The notes: generated from the letters alone by a model not told the origin. Shown: positions 28,660-37,137, counted from the first letter of the stretch. The stretch: DNA of 48,010 bases from an uncultured Streptococcus sp. (GCA_945864085.1 CAMBAD010000008.1:1-48010); one strand, 5' to 3'. Numbers and translations are program-made.

Positions 28660-28946
28660 TACAACACTTACAACACTTGGTACAACACTTTTTAGAAAAA
28701 GTGTAGTGACGAAACCCCAACAGCCCCAACGCTTTACATAATATTACTACACTTACTACACTTATTATATATAAAGTAATAAAAAAGAAATATACTTACT
28801 TGTGTATGTATATATATTATAAAAAATTCAACGTATTCAAAAAAAGTGTAGTAAGTGTAGTAATATCTCCAAACCCCTTGCGCCCCAAGGGTTTTCGCTA
28901 CAACACTTTATAACTTTAAGTGTTGTCAAGCGTTGTAAGGTGTTGT
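28660..28946. other. Candidate replication origin with nested iterons
   Basis: Outer ACAACACTT repeats lie at 28661, 28670 and 28682, and again at 28900, with the reverse AAGTGTTGT at 28918 and variants at 28928 and 28937. Inner ACTACACTT repeats lie at 28746 and 28755, and as the reverse AAGTGTAGT at 28699, 28844 and 28853. Between the inner sets, 28764-28843, is an AT-rich core. This mirrored layout beside a D5-type helicase gene resembles SaPI origins, in which iterons flank an AT-rich melting region. Confidence 0.8.
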
Positions 28947-28975
28947 AATTCTAATACAGAAAGAAGGTGGAATTA

Positions 28976-29143
28976 TTGAAGCAAACGAATGTAGAGAACT
29001 TCAGAACTAGAACCGATGGAAAGTATAAGGGAATGCTGGAAGGGAATGCCCAATGGTTAGAAAACTTAGAGCGACACTATTTCCCGAATAAGTCCGCTAG
29101 GGAATATGACAATTTGACGGCGCGTGATGAAGAAGGGAAATAG
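28976..29143 (+). CDS. Small island protein with TTG start
   Basis: The 55-residue protein begins at TTG 28976 after an ideal AAGAAGGTGG site and was missed by ATG-based calling. It is polar and basic (KQTNVENFRTRTDGKYKGML, QWLENLERHYFPNKSAREYD). The stop at 29141-29143 is three bases before the recombinase start, so they are translated together. It could be an accessory factor for that recombinase; its family is unknown to me. Confidence 0.65.
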   Translation: MKQTNVENFRTRTDGKYKGMLEGNAQWLENLERHYFPNKSAREYDNLTARDEEGK

Positions 29144-29146
29144 GAA

Positions 29147-29689
29147 ATGAACGCAGTTGAACCTATCCGCGATAAAGACGACATTCAAGCCATGAAGGAC
29201 TATCTAAGGTCATGGAATGAACGGAACTATATTTTATTTCTTGTGGGAATAAACACAGGTTTTAGAATTGGGGATATTTTAAAATTAAGAGTTAAAGATG
29301 TCCAAGGTTGGCACATTCGAGTTAGGGAACAAAAAACTGGGAAACAGAAAGCTATCAAAATGACCCGAACCCTAAAGAACGAGTTAAGGAAGTATGTAGA
29401 AGGCAAACCGCTTCATCATTATCTTTTTCAAAGCCGTAACGGTGTAAACAAACCACTAGACCGCCGTACAGTTTACTGGATATTAAAGACCGCTGGGAAT
29501 GATTTAGGGATAGAGAACATAGGTACTCATACCATGCGGAAAACATTTGGCTATCATTATTATAAAAAGTATAAGAATGTAGCTGATTTAATGACTATCT
29601 TTAATCATTCAAGCCCAGCAATCACGCTAATATACATAGGAGTTAGACAAGATGACCTAGATACTAAGATGGCTAACTTTGACATTTAA
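29147..29689 (+). CDS. Catalytic-core-only tyrosine recombinase
   Basis: The 180-residue protein contains only the catalytic domain of a tyrosine recombinase: Arg40 (TGFRIGD), Lys63/66 (EQKTGKQK), His128 and Arg131 (THTMRKTFG), His154 (FNHSSP) and Tyr163 (LIYIGV). All catalytic residues are in place, but the arm- and core-binding domains of int are absent. Such short enzymes may act on plasmid-like dimers or partner DNA. It sits next to the origin at the end opposite int, so it could resolve island multimers, which is inference. Confidence 0.85.
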   Translation: MNAVEPIRDKDDIQAMKDYLRSWNERNYILFLVGINTGFRIGDILKLRVKDVQGWHIRVREQKTGKQKAIKMTRTLKNELRKYVEGKPLHHYLFQSRNGVNKPLDRRTVYWILKTAGNDLGIENIGTHTMRKTFGYHYYKKYKNVADLMTIFNHSSPAITLIYIGVRQDDLDTKMANFDI

Positions 29690-29960
29690 AGACAAATATC
29701 AAGTATTAATTAGACATAACAAAGAAAATGCTAGTAATTATTAAGGGAATAGCTAAAAGCCTTGATAGTATTGAGTTTAGAGAGTGAAACATAATTAGAC
29801 AGAATATAAGATATGACTAATTAAAAAAAGCGTTTTTTTGCAAAATTTATCTAAAAAATGATATAAATTTGATGAAATAAGTTTATAAAACGAGGTATTA
29901 CAAGCCAAAAAAACAATAATTTTAATTTTAAATTTATCATACAGAAATATAGCCCCCCCT

Positions 29961-30162
29961 TGATATAATTAGCTTTATGAATGAATGGGGACCGGGAAGG
30001 GGAACTATTTCCCTCCCTGAAGCCATCTGAAAAATTTGAACAATACCCAAAAAACGCGACTGTTTTTCTAAAATTTCCGTTTTTTCGTTATAACCTCATG
30101 TTATTAACTAGATTTAAAACAACGGAACTAAAAAAGCTAGAAATACTAGCTTTTTATTTTTA
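29961..30162 (+). ncRNA. Candidate small RNA of about 187 bases
   Basis: TGATATAAT (29961-29969) is an extended -10 promoter with a start predicted near 29976. AAAAAGCTAG-AAATA-CTAGCTTTTT (30131-30155) is a perfect terminator followed by ATTTTTATT. The one open frame of 74 codons in the region (29981-30205) runs through the terminator and looks non-coding, so an RNA product is more likely. Confidence 0.4.
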
Positions 30163-30199
30163 TTCAAAAACAATGTATAAAAATAAGATTTTTTTATTC

Positions 30200-30238
30200 C
30201 TTTGAATAGGTGGGGAAATTCTTTATTTTGGTAACGGG
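30200..30238. promoter_or_regulatory. Reverse copy of shared box and arm-like site near attR
   Basis: CTTTGAATAGGTGGGGAAA (30200-30218) is the reverse complement of the shared box core with a one-base gap. GGTAACGGG follows at 30230-30238 and matches the tandem repeats near attL. Together they suggest protein-binding sites at both island ends. Confidence 0.5.
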
Positions 30239-30353
30239 AAAAGTTCCGACTGATGAGAATTGATAAGAATATACAAGAATTTAATAAAATCTTTCTTCTA
30301 TTTATATAGTTATCTTATTATTTAATGAAAAATGATAATAAATAAAAGGGTAT

Positions 30354-30372
30354 AAAATACGGTCTCAAATAA
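30354..30372 (+). other. attR, right attachment site of the island
   Basis: This is an exact copy of the 19-bp core at 19548-19566. The native rpmE2 terminator follows directly, as expected for the chromosomal side. Confidence 0.88.
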
Positions 30373-30400
30373 AAAAACAACCCCTCGGGGTTGTTTTTTC
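30372..30400 (+). terminator. Original rpmE2 terminator
   Basis: ACAACCC and GGGTTGT pair around CTCG and are followed by TTTTT. It adjoins attR, so it was the terminator of rpmE2 before the island split them. Confidence 0.9.
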
Positions 30401-30463
30401 ATGAATTTGCCTTTGGAAATTTGAGAAGGCAAACAGTATTTACATTACAGAAATGTTGATACA

Positions 30464-30498
30464 AAGCCTTTTCCAAGAAGTTGGAGAGGGCTTTTTTC
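30464..30498 (+). terminator. Second terminator after attR
   Basis: AAGCCTTTTCCAA and TTGGAGAGGGCTT form a 13-bp stem (three G-U pairs) with loop GAAG, followed by TTTT. It isolates the chromosomal side from the remnant element. Confidence 0.75.
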
Positions 30499-30603
30499 GT
30501 GTGTGATTGCCAAAATGATTGCCATTGGTCTACATACTCATGAATTGGGCAAACTTTTCAGCCGTTTTTTCTTTTATATTTTCCGTAACGTGAGCGTAAA
30601 TAT

Positions 30604-31674
30604 TCATCGTTGTTTTATATCTTCGTGCCCTAGTCTTTCCTGTACTTCTTTAATCGATGTCCCAGCTTCAAAAAGTAAGCTACAATGCGTATGACGGAAA
30701 CCATGGGGAGTTATATAAGGCAAGTCATATTTTTTCAGAATACAACGTAGATTATAGTTTATATAATCAAAACTATGGGCGTTGCCTGTTTCTGCTGGAA
30801 AAACTAGGTCAGTAGGTTTCACGCGCTGGGGGAAGTTTAAAAATTGTCTAGTCTTTTCCCACTTTTTCAGAATAGACACGGTAATAGGGTCAAGCGTGAT
30901 AGTGCGCTTACTCTTTTTTGTTTTGGGTGTTTGATAGACGATAGTGTTATTTTCTCCGTAGGCTACTATTTGGCTAACTGATAAACGCGAGGTAAAGAAG
31001 TCTAAGTCTTTCCACCGTAGTGCAAGAACTTCGCTTTTTCTCATACCTGTAAAGGCGAGTAAGCGGAAAATACAAGCTATTTCTTCCTTGTCTTCCTTTG
31101 CTACGCAGTCTAGGAACTTTTGCAAGTCTTCACGGCTGTAGAAGTTCTCTTTTTTCTTTTCTTCTTCTTCATCGACTTCAGAGGATTTACGGGGCTTTAT
31201 TATCTTTTTCATCGGGTTGTCATGAATATAGCCCAGATTTACCGCAAAATCTAAAACCATCTTAGTCATACCGATAAAGTTAGCGTATTTCTTGTAGCCC
31301 TTAAACCATTCTTGTGCTTGTTTTTGGCACATTGGTAGGCTTATTTTATCCACGTAGCACGCGCCAAATGCTGGAATGATGTGTAGGTCTGCTTGTGCCT
31401 TTTGTCTGGCGTATGTACTAGCCTTTACGGTGTTTTTATAGTGCTCTAGCCATATCTTATACACTTCACTAAAGGTTATTCTATCTGGTTTGTCAAAAAA
31501 TCCGTCTTCCTCCACTTTTAGAAGTAGCTGGCTTTCAGCTATTCGGGCTTCTTTTTGAGTTTTAAAACCGCTTTTTCTTACGCGTTTTTCTTTGCCTGTA
31601 ATGGGGTCTATACCTACATAGGCGATATAAGAGTATCTAACTGAGCCGTCTTTTAATTGGTATTGTTTAATCAT
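30604..31674 (-). pseudogene. int: Second integrase copy, truncated before the catalytic tyrosine
   Basis: The 356-residue product matches the other integrase except near its end. A single-base deletion near 30615 changes HEDIKTTMNIYAHV to HEDIKQR and a stop, so the catalytic Tyr360 and the last 25 residues are lost. Other differences (for example T for A at residue 339) lie in the same divergent 93 bases. It is preceded by the same AGGAGG ribosome binding site. It should be unable to recombine DNA, though it may still bind attachment sites or interfere. Confidence 0.9.
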
Positions 31675-31826
31675 TTGTTTATTCCTCCTATTGGTTTCCC
31701 CACCTAATCGAAAGAATAAAATAGTATGCGCGTGTCTTTCATCACTTTTCATAAAATGCCGTCAGTTGTCTTTTTTGGCTTTTTGAGTTATACTACAAGT
31801 AAATAAGAAGTTAAGGAGTGTATCAG

Positions 31827-32078
31827 ATGACTTTAATAGCTACTAATATGACTACTGAGCAAGTGGCACATCTTAACCACTTAATGGCAGATAACGGCTT
31901 GAATTTAGAAGATTTTACGGCTAAAGCGATACTAGACTACATGGAAGACTTGGAAGACCTTAAGGAGTTAGAACAAGCCCAGATAGATGATGACGGTACG
32001 CGCTATTCACTTGTGGAAGTGATGGCTGAACTTGGACTAACTCAAGAGGATTTAGACAATGCAGAAATATCGGCTTGA
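31827..32078 (+). CDS. relB: RelB/DUF6290-like antitoxin, second copy
   Basis: This gene is identical to the antitoxin at 20966, including promoter and ribosome binding site, and is read rightward from the remnant element. It is complete (83 residues). Because its partner toxin carries the same frameshift, the two copies provide antitoxin without active toxin. It could neutralise a related toxin from another element. Confidence 0.8.
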   Translation: MTLIATNMTTEQVAHLNHLMADNGLNLEDFTAKAILDYMEDLEDLKELEQAQIDDDGTRYSLVEVMAELGLTQEDLDNAEISA

Positions 32079-32329
32079 GTTAACTAAAAGGGCTATGAAA
32101 GACCTTGCTAAGTTAGATAAACCGACACAAGCCCTAATAGTGAAGTGGCTTCAGCAAAATTTACAGGACACCACAACACCACGGTCGCAGGGTAAAGCCC
32201 TAACGGGGGCAACTCTCACATCTTTGGCGGTACAGGGTAGGCAATTATCGAATATTGGCAGAAATTCATGACAACACTATCACTATTGAAGTTGTCAAGA
32301 TAGGACATAGAAGAGACATATACAAGTGA
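32059..32329 (+). pseudogene. relE: Second broken RelE toxin copy
   Basis: It has the same five-G run (32205-32209) and the same early stop as the first copy, giving a 70-residue product. The restored frame would end at 32327-32329 with one amino acid changed (HRRDIYK, Arg for Lys). Shared damage in both copies fits recent copying of one from the other. Confidence 0.85.
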
Positions 32330-32373
32330 GCCGGGTGGCTTGCTTTTTTTGTTATGCTTTACTAGAAATATTT

Positions 32374-32405
32374 CCACGCGCCGGCTTGCTGGGGTTGGCG
32401 TTTTT
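32374..32405 (+). terminator. Terminator repeat, copy 3
   Basis: It has the same frame as copies 1 and 2 with CGCCGGCT in the left arm. Wobble pairs keep the stem. It ends the duplicated segment. Confidence 0.7.
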
Positions 32406-32683
32406 AGTGTTATTAGAGAGATTATTTTTTCTCCGAAAGTGATTTAGTTAGCTTCGAAACTGTTTTCCTATCTTCATCTTGCAGGTTACATCATTCATTA
32501 CTAATTCTCTTTCCGTAGAAGGGGAGCATATCAATACTTCTATGTCAGCTAGCAACTTGTCCCATAGTAAGTTCTACATTATTTTTCGTCTCACCCTAAT
32601 TTCCATTTTTTGTGACAGACTGGAGCGTACTTAGATAATTTGGGGTATAGATTGTTGGAGTTATTTTACTTGCGAAATACTAG

Positions 32684-32779
32684 CAGATAGCTTATAACAA
32701 GACAGGAATAGGACTTGTGCTAACACCTCCCAGTGTAAATCCGTTTGAGGCGGCAGCTAAGTTTATAGCTGAGAAATAA
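32684..32779 (+). pseudogene. C-terminal fragment of an unknown protein
   Basis: A 31-codon frame, closed upstream by TAG, encodes YNKTGIGLVLTPPSVNPFEA and ends AAKFIAEK. It looks like the tail of a soluble protein and is followed by a terminator, as a real gene end would be. I cannot name the parent. Confidence 0.4.
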
Positions 32780-32818
32780 CCGCCAACCTGCTAAAGGTTA
32801 AGACGGTTATTTCTTTTT
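32773..32818 (+). terminator. Terminator after the gene fragment
   Basis: GAAATAACCG pairs with CGGTTATTTC, and AACCT pairs with AGGTT inside, before CTTTTT. Confidence 0.75.
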
Positions 32819-33022
32819 GTTGTTCAGCATAATGAATGCAACGGAGCAATGTTCAAACTACCCACATCCAATATCAACTGTTAAGACTCTGCTATAGTCA
32901 GAAGAGTTGCTACAAAAAAAACATATTTATCAATGTCGCAACTAACAAAACGGAGCAACTACATCTCCTATATGTTATCTAAATATTTCCTGAATGTATA
33001 GGCAGGAATAGGGACACGAATG

Positions 33023-33040
33023 ATGTAGCAAATGCTACAT
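33023..33040. repeat. Perfect inverted repeat upstream of the rodA promoter
   Basis: ATGTAGC-AAAT-GCTACAT (33023-33040) sits eight bases before the -35 box and may be a regulator site. Confidence 0.5.
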
Positions 33041-33047
33041 GTTTTAG

Positions 33048-33076
33048 TTTCAATGGGCGGGCATTTTTGCTATAAT
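33048..33076 (+). promoter_or_regulatory. Promoter of rodA
   Basis: TTTCAA, a 17-base spacer and TATAAT lie 40 bases before ATG 33117. The -35 box is weak. Confidence 0.7.
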
Positions 33077-33116
33077 GAGGGGAAGTTGTTTTTATTTGAA
33101 AGTATGAGGTTTTTCG

Positions 33117-34340
33117 ATGAGTAGAAGTTCTATTGATAGTCGAGTTGACTATTCTTTGATTTTGCCAGTCTTTTTTTTATTAGTGATTGGTGTGGTTTCG
33201 CTGTATATTGCGGCTAGCCAAGATTATCCTGATCGGGTTTTTCAGATGGTTGGGCAACAGGTAGCCTGGATAGGGATTGGGCTTGTTTTGGCCTTCCTTA
33301 CCATGTTTTTTTCCACTAAATTTTTATGGAAAGTGACGCCTTTCTTATATGTTTTAGGACTGGGCTTGATGGTTTTGCCGATATTTTTATATAATCCTAG
33401 TTTGGTGGCCGCTACGGGTGCAAAAAACTGGGTATCTATCGGAGGAATGACCCTCTTTCAGCCTTCAGAATTTATGAAAATTGCCTATATTATCATGCTG
33501 GCGCGGGTGATGGTCACTTTTCATAAATACTATCCCGAACGCAGTATTCGCCACGATTTTATGCTAATCGGCTACTTAACCCTGTTTACCGTTCCTGTGA
33601 TGGTTCTATTGGCTCTTCAAAGTGACCTGGGGACTTCTCTGGTTTTTGTGGCTATTTATTGCGGCATGGTCCTGCTTTCAGGTGTTTCTTGGAAGATTCT
33701 CCTGCCCATCTCAACCCTTGCCATCGTTGCTGTGGCAGGTTTTATGATTATCTTTATTTCCCCAGGCGGGACCACTTTCCTACATAATTTAGGGATGGAT
33801 ACCTACCAAATCAATCGGATTTCAGCCTGGTTAGATCCTTTTAAAAATGCGCAATCAACGACCTATCAACAGGCACAGAGCTTGATTGCGATTGGGAGCG
33901 GTGGGCTGACAGGCCTAGGCTTCAACAAGACAAACCTGTTGATTCCTGTTCGAGAAAGCGACATGATTTTTACAGTGATTGGCGAGGATTTTGGTTTTAT
34001 AGGGGCGAGCGTGCTGATTGGGCTGTACTTGCTCTTAATTTATCGTATGCTCCGAGTGACCCTGCAATCAAACAATCGCTACTACACCTATATTTCGACA
34101 GGCTATATCATGATGCTTCTCTTTCATGTCTTTGAAAATATAGGCGCAGCGACAGGGCTCCTTCCTTTGACAGGGATACCCCTTCCCTTCATTTCCCAAG
34201 GTGGCTCTTCCATGGTATCTAATTTGATCGGTGTTGGGTTGATTTTATCGATGGGCTACCAGTCCCACTTGGCTGATGAACGCTGGCAAAACCAGTCACG
34301 AAGACAAACAAAAATCACGATTAAACGTGTAGAAAGATAG
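33117..34340 (+). CDS. rodA: RodA peptidoglycan glycosyltransferase (SEDS family)
   Basis: The 407-residue integral membrane protein polymerises glycan strands for lateral or peripheral wall growth with a class B PBP. It has about ten membrane helices, the periplasmic loop with the SEDS signature (AQSLIAIGSGGLTGLGFN, then PVRESDMIFTVIGEDFGFIG), and the C-terminal motif LTGIPLPFISQGGSS. FtsW is the alternative, but the synteny with gyrB and ezrA is that of rodA. The next gene starts nine bases after its stop. Confidence 0.9.
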   Translation: MSRSSIDSRVDYSLILPVFFLLVIGVVSLYIAASQDYPDRVFQMVGQQVAWIGIGLVLAFLTMFFSTKFLWKVTPFLYVLGLGLMVLPIFLYNPSLVAATGAKNWVSIGGMTLFQPSEFMKIAYIIMLARVMVTFHKYYPERSIRHDFMLIGYLTLFTVPVMVLLALQSDLGTSLVFVAIYCGMVLLSGVSWKILLPISTLAIVAVAGFMIIFISPGGTTFLHNLGMDTYQINRISAWLDPFKNAQSTTYQQAQSLIAIGSGGLTGLGFNKTNLLIPVRESDMIFTVIGEDFGFIGASVLIGLYLLLIYRMLRVTLQSNNRYYTYISTGYIMMLLFHVFENIGAATGLLPLTGIPLPFISQGGSSMVSNLIGVGLILSMGYQSHLADERWQNQSRRQTKITIKRVER

Positions 34341-34348
34341 GTTATACA

Positions 34349-34885
34349 ATGGTAAAAGTAGCAGTTGTTTTGGCAAATGGTTTTGAGGAAATTGAAGCCT
34401 TGGCTCCAGTAGATGTCTTTCGGCGAGCAGGATTTGACTGTCATATAATCGGTCTGAATCAGCCAGTGGTAGAAGGTTCACATGGTATTCGTGTGGAAGC
34501 AGACAGGGTTTTTACAGGAGAATTGCCTGATTTTGACCTGATTGTCCTGCCAGGTGGTATGCCTGGTTCGACCAATCTGCGTGATGATGTGCGCTTGATT
34601 TCTTGTTTGCAGAATCAGGTAGCGCAAGGAAGATTCGTAGCAGCCATCTGTGCGGCACCGATTGTCTTGGAAAGGGCAGGCTTGTTAGAGGGGCGGTCCT
34701 TCACTTGCTTTCCAGCTGTAGAGATTGGAGTCGGGAACCACTTGGCAGACAAGGTTGTGGTAGATGGTCCTATTGTGACCAGTCAGGGGGCTGGTACGAG
34801 CTTGGATTTTGCCTATGCCTTGGTTGATTTGTTGGGCGGAGATGGGGCAGGACTTGCAAAAACCATGGTTTATAGTATTACCTGA
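34349..34885 (+). CDS. DJ-1/PfpI (ThiJ/YajL) family protein
   Basis: The 178-residue cytosolic protein of the DJ-1 superfamily has the nucleophile elbow FVAAICAAPIVLERAG with the conserved Cys near residue 106, a conserved acidic residue near 15 (ANGFEEIEALAPVD), and LPGGMPGSTNLRDD. These proteins act in oxidative stress or as glyoxalase/deglycase-like enzymes; the true substrate is not settled. It lies between rodA and gyrB as in related streptococci and probably shares the rodA transcript. Confidence 0.88.
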   Translation: MVKVAVVLANGFEEIEALAPVDVFRRAGFDCHIIGLNQPVVEGSHGIRVEADRVFTGELPDFDLIVLPGGMPGSTNLRDDVRLISCLQNQVAQGRFVAAICAAPIVLERAGLLEGRSFTCFPAVEIGVGNHLADKVVVDGPIVTSQGAGTSLDFAYALVDLLGGDGAGLAKTMVYSIT

Positions 34886-34935
34886 TTTGCCGGAGCGGGG
34901 AATCAGTAAGGTCTCTTGTGCGAAGTTGAAAATGA

Positions 34936-34989
34936 GGGAGCGAGGAGAATCAAAGAGCTAAGGCTTTGATGGTTCTCGCTTCCTTTTTT
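34936..34989 (+). terminator. Long terminator hairpin after the DJ-1 gene
   Basis: GGGAGCGAGGAGAATCAAAG (34936-34955) pairs with CTTTGATGGTTCTCGCTTCC (34964-34983) and TTTTTT follows. It closes the rodA unit before gyrB. Confidence 0.85.
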
Positions 34990-35010
34990 CTGTCAAAATA
35001 TCTGAAAATA

Positions 35011-35184
35011 TGATATAATGAAGGGTATTGTTAAGACTATTTTTTAGTATGGTCATTCGCTTTATTTCGTATGGGACGACCAACGATGGGCAAATAATCC
35101 AAGCGTGTTTAAACTCGTCTTGCCTGATTGCCCACAGGTCTCGTCTGGTATGCAAAGCAAGACCATAAGTGAAAAGGATGAATA
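35011..35184 (+). promoter_or_regulatory. gyrB promoter and structured leader
   Basis: TGATATAAT (35011-35019) is an extended -10. The start near 35026 leaves a leader of about 160 bases. It contains GGTC...GACC (35052-35083), GATGGGCAA...TTGCCCA (35086-35136) and GGTCT...AGACC (35137-35164) stems. No known riboswitch motif is present. DNA topology control of gyrB could act here but is not shown. Confidence 0.5.
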
Positions 35185-37137
35185 ATGGCAGAAGAAATAA
35201 AAGATTTACAAGAAAAGGCACAGGAATATGATGCCAGTCAGATTCAGGTTTTAGAAGGTTTAGAAGCGGTTCGTCTGCGCCCTGGAATGTACATTGGTTC
35301 AACCTCTAAAGATGGGTTGCACCACCTAGTATGGGAAATTGTGGACAATTCTATCGATGAGGCTCTGGCTGGTTACGCTAGTAAAATAGATGTGTACATT
35401 GAACCAGATAATTCTATCACTGTTGTTGATAATGGGCGCGGGATTCCAGTTGATATTCAGGAGAAAACAGGTCGGCCAGCAGTGGAGACTGTCTTTACTG
35501 TTCTGCACGCAGGAGGCAAATTTGGCGGAGGCGGTTATAAGGTCTCTGGTGGTTTGCATGGCGTAGGTTCATCTGTTGTCAATGCCCTTTCGACCCAGCT
35601 TGATGTGCATGTCTATAAAAATGGCCAGGTTTATTTCCAAGAATACCGTCGTGGGGAAGTTGTGTCTGATTTGGCTCTTATCGGTGAGACGGATCGCACA
35701 GGTACAACGGTACATTTTACGCCTGACCCAGAAATTTTTACAGAGACGACAGAGTTTGAGTTTGCTAGGCTCAATAAACGGATTCAGGAGTTGGCTTTCT
35801 TGAATCGTGGGCTGGAGTTGTCCATTACGGATAAGCGCGAGGGGCTGGAGCAGACCAAGGAGTACCATTACGAAGGCGGTATTGCTTCGTATGTGGAGTA
35901 CCTCAATGAAAACAAGGATGTGATTTTTGAGAAGCCGATTTATACAGACGGTGAGATGGACGATATTACAGTCGAGGTTGCGATGCAGTACACGACGAGC
36001 TATCATGAAAATGTTGTCAGCTTTGCCAATAACATCCACACCCATGAAGGGGGAACCCATGAGCAAGGTTTCCGTACAGCTTTGACCCGTGTCATCAATG
36101 ACTATGCTAAGAAAAATAAAATTCTTAAGGAAAATGAGGATAATCTGACAGGTGAGGATGTTCGTGAAGGTCTGACAGCGGTTATTTCCGTCAAGCATCC
36201 TGGTCCTCAGTTTGAAGGCCAGACCAAGACCAAGTTGGGCAACAGCGAGGTGGTTAAAATCACTAACCGTTTGTTTTCGGATGCCTTTTCAGAATTTCTC
36301 TTAGAAAATCCACAGATTGCAAGACGAATTGTTGAAAAAGGGATTTTGGCCAGCAAGGCTCGGATTGCTGCCAAACGTGCTCGCGAAGTTACCAGGAAAA
36401 AGTCAGGTTTGGAAATTTCCAATCTGCCAGGTAAGCTGGCTGATTGTTCCTCAAACGATGCGAGCAAGACAGAACTCTTTATCGTTGAGGGAGATTCTGC
36501 GGGTGGTTCAGCCAAATCAGGTCGTGATCGGGAGTTCCAGGCTATTTTGCCGATTCGCGGTAAGATTTTGAACGTGGAAAAGGCCAGCATGGATAAGATT
36601 TTGGCCAATGAAGAAATCCGTAGCTTGTTTACAGCCATGGGAACAGGTTTTGGAGCCGATTTTGATGTGAGCAAGGCGCGCTATCAAAAATTAGTTATCA
36701 TGACCGATGCCGATGTCGATGGTGCCCATATTCGGACCCTGTTGCTGACCCTGTTTTATCGGTACATGCGTCCGATTGTTGAGGCTGGCTATGTCTATAT
36801 TGCACAACCGCCTATCTACGGAGTAAAGGTCGGCAGTGAAATCAAGGAATATATCCAGCCCGGTGTCAATCAGGAGCAAGAATTGCAGGAAGCCTTGGAG
36901 AGACATAGTGTTGGACGGTCTAAGCCTACCATTCAGCGGTATAAAGGTTTGGGAGAGATGGACGACCATCAGCTATGGGAAACAACAATGAACCCAGAAA
37001 ATCGCTTGATGGCCCGAGTTTCGGTAGATGATGCCGCAGAGGCAGACAAGATTTTCGACATGCTAATGGGAGATAAGGTAGAACCTCGTCGCGAATTTAT
37101 CGAGGAAAATGCGGTTTATTCTACCTTGGATGTTTAA
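35185..37137 (+). CDS. gyrB: DNA gyrase subunit B
   Basis: The 650-residue ATPase subunit of gyrase introduces negative supercoils with GyrA. The GHKL ATPase is recognised by [15 protein letters not shown] and GRGIPVD near residues 50-85 and by [20 protein letters not shown] near 112-131. The TOPRIM domain contains [20 protein letters not shown] near 434 and [15 protein letters not shown] near 508. The C-terminus ends [20 protein letters not shown], as in complete GyrB. Length is typical. A ribosome binding site AAAAGGA precedes the start. Confidence 0.97.
   Translation: MAEEIKDLQEKAQEYDASQIQVLEGLEAVRLRPGMYIGSTSKDGLHHLVWEIVDNSIDEALAGYASKIDVYIEPDNSITVVDNGRGIPVDIQEKTGRPAVETVFTVLHAGGKFGGGGYKVSGGLHGVGSSVVNALSTQLDVHVYKNGQVYFQEYRRGEVVSDLALIGETDRTGTTVHFTPDPEIFTETTEFEFARLNKRIQELAFLNRGLELSITDKREGLEQTKEYHYEGGIASYVEYLNENKDVIFEKPIYTDGEMDDITVEVAMQYTTSYHENVVSFANNIHTHEGGTHEQGFRTALTRVINDYAKKNKILKENEDNLTGEDVREGLTAVISVKHPGPQFEGQTKTKLGNSEVVKITNRLFSDAFSEFLLENPQIARRIVEKGILASKARIAAKRAREVTRKKSGLEISNLPGKLADCSSNDASKTELFIVEGDSAGGSAKSGRDREFQAILPIRGKILNVEKASMDKILANEEIRSLFTAMGTGFGADFDVSKARYQKLVIMTDADVDGAHIRTLLLTLFYRYMRPIVEAGYVYIAQPPIYGVKVGSEIKEYIQPGVNQEQELQEALERHSVGRSKPTIQRYKGLGEMDDHQLWETTMNPENRLMARVSVDDAAEADKIFDMLMGDKVEPRREFIEENAVYSTLDV

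Larger units (their letters stand above)
29690..30353. other. Right-end non-coding region of the island
   Basis: This AT-rich stretch of about 660 bases has no confident gene. It includes a candidate small transcript at 29961-30162, a reversed copy of the shared box at 30200-30218, and GGTAACGGG at 30230-30238, a possible arm site. Confidence 0.6.
30543..32405. repeat. Right copy of the 1.86-kb direct repeat
   Basis: It matches 19681-21543. The stretch 30710-32312 is identical to the left copy. The left 93 bases of the integrase part (30617-30709) diverge strongly, and the right end after 32312 carries several changes. The sharp change from many differences to none indicates recombination or gene conversion. 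Confidence 0.9.
32406..33020. other. Decayed DNA beyond the duplicated segment
   Basis: There is no intact gene in these 600 bases. A 41-codon leftward fragment at 32448-32573 (includes LADIEVLICSPSTERELVM) and a rightward fragment at 32684-32779 look like gene remains. Several GCAACT and GGAGCAA motifs recur at 32840-32960. This may be the remains of the second element or old chromosomal debris. Confidence 0.5.

Noticed and set aside
28660..28946. Short repeated motifs read as a CRISPR array
   Set aside because: The units are 9 bp, appear in both orientations around an AT-rich core and have no spacers; an origin explains them better. No cas gene is present.
29981..30205. A 74-codon rightward open frame near the right end of the island
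   Set aside because: It runs through a perfect intrinsic terminator, lacks a ribosome binding site and ends in a low-complexity Tyr/Lys/Phe tail; an RNA product is more likely.
35020..35184. T-box or known riboswitch in the gyrB leader
   Set aside because: There is no GGTGGAACC motif, no matching terminator and no aptamer signature.
35569..36674. Long open frames on the minus strand of gyrB (up to 209 codons)
   Set aside because: They are antisense shadows of a strongly coding gene, without ribosome binding sites or known domains.
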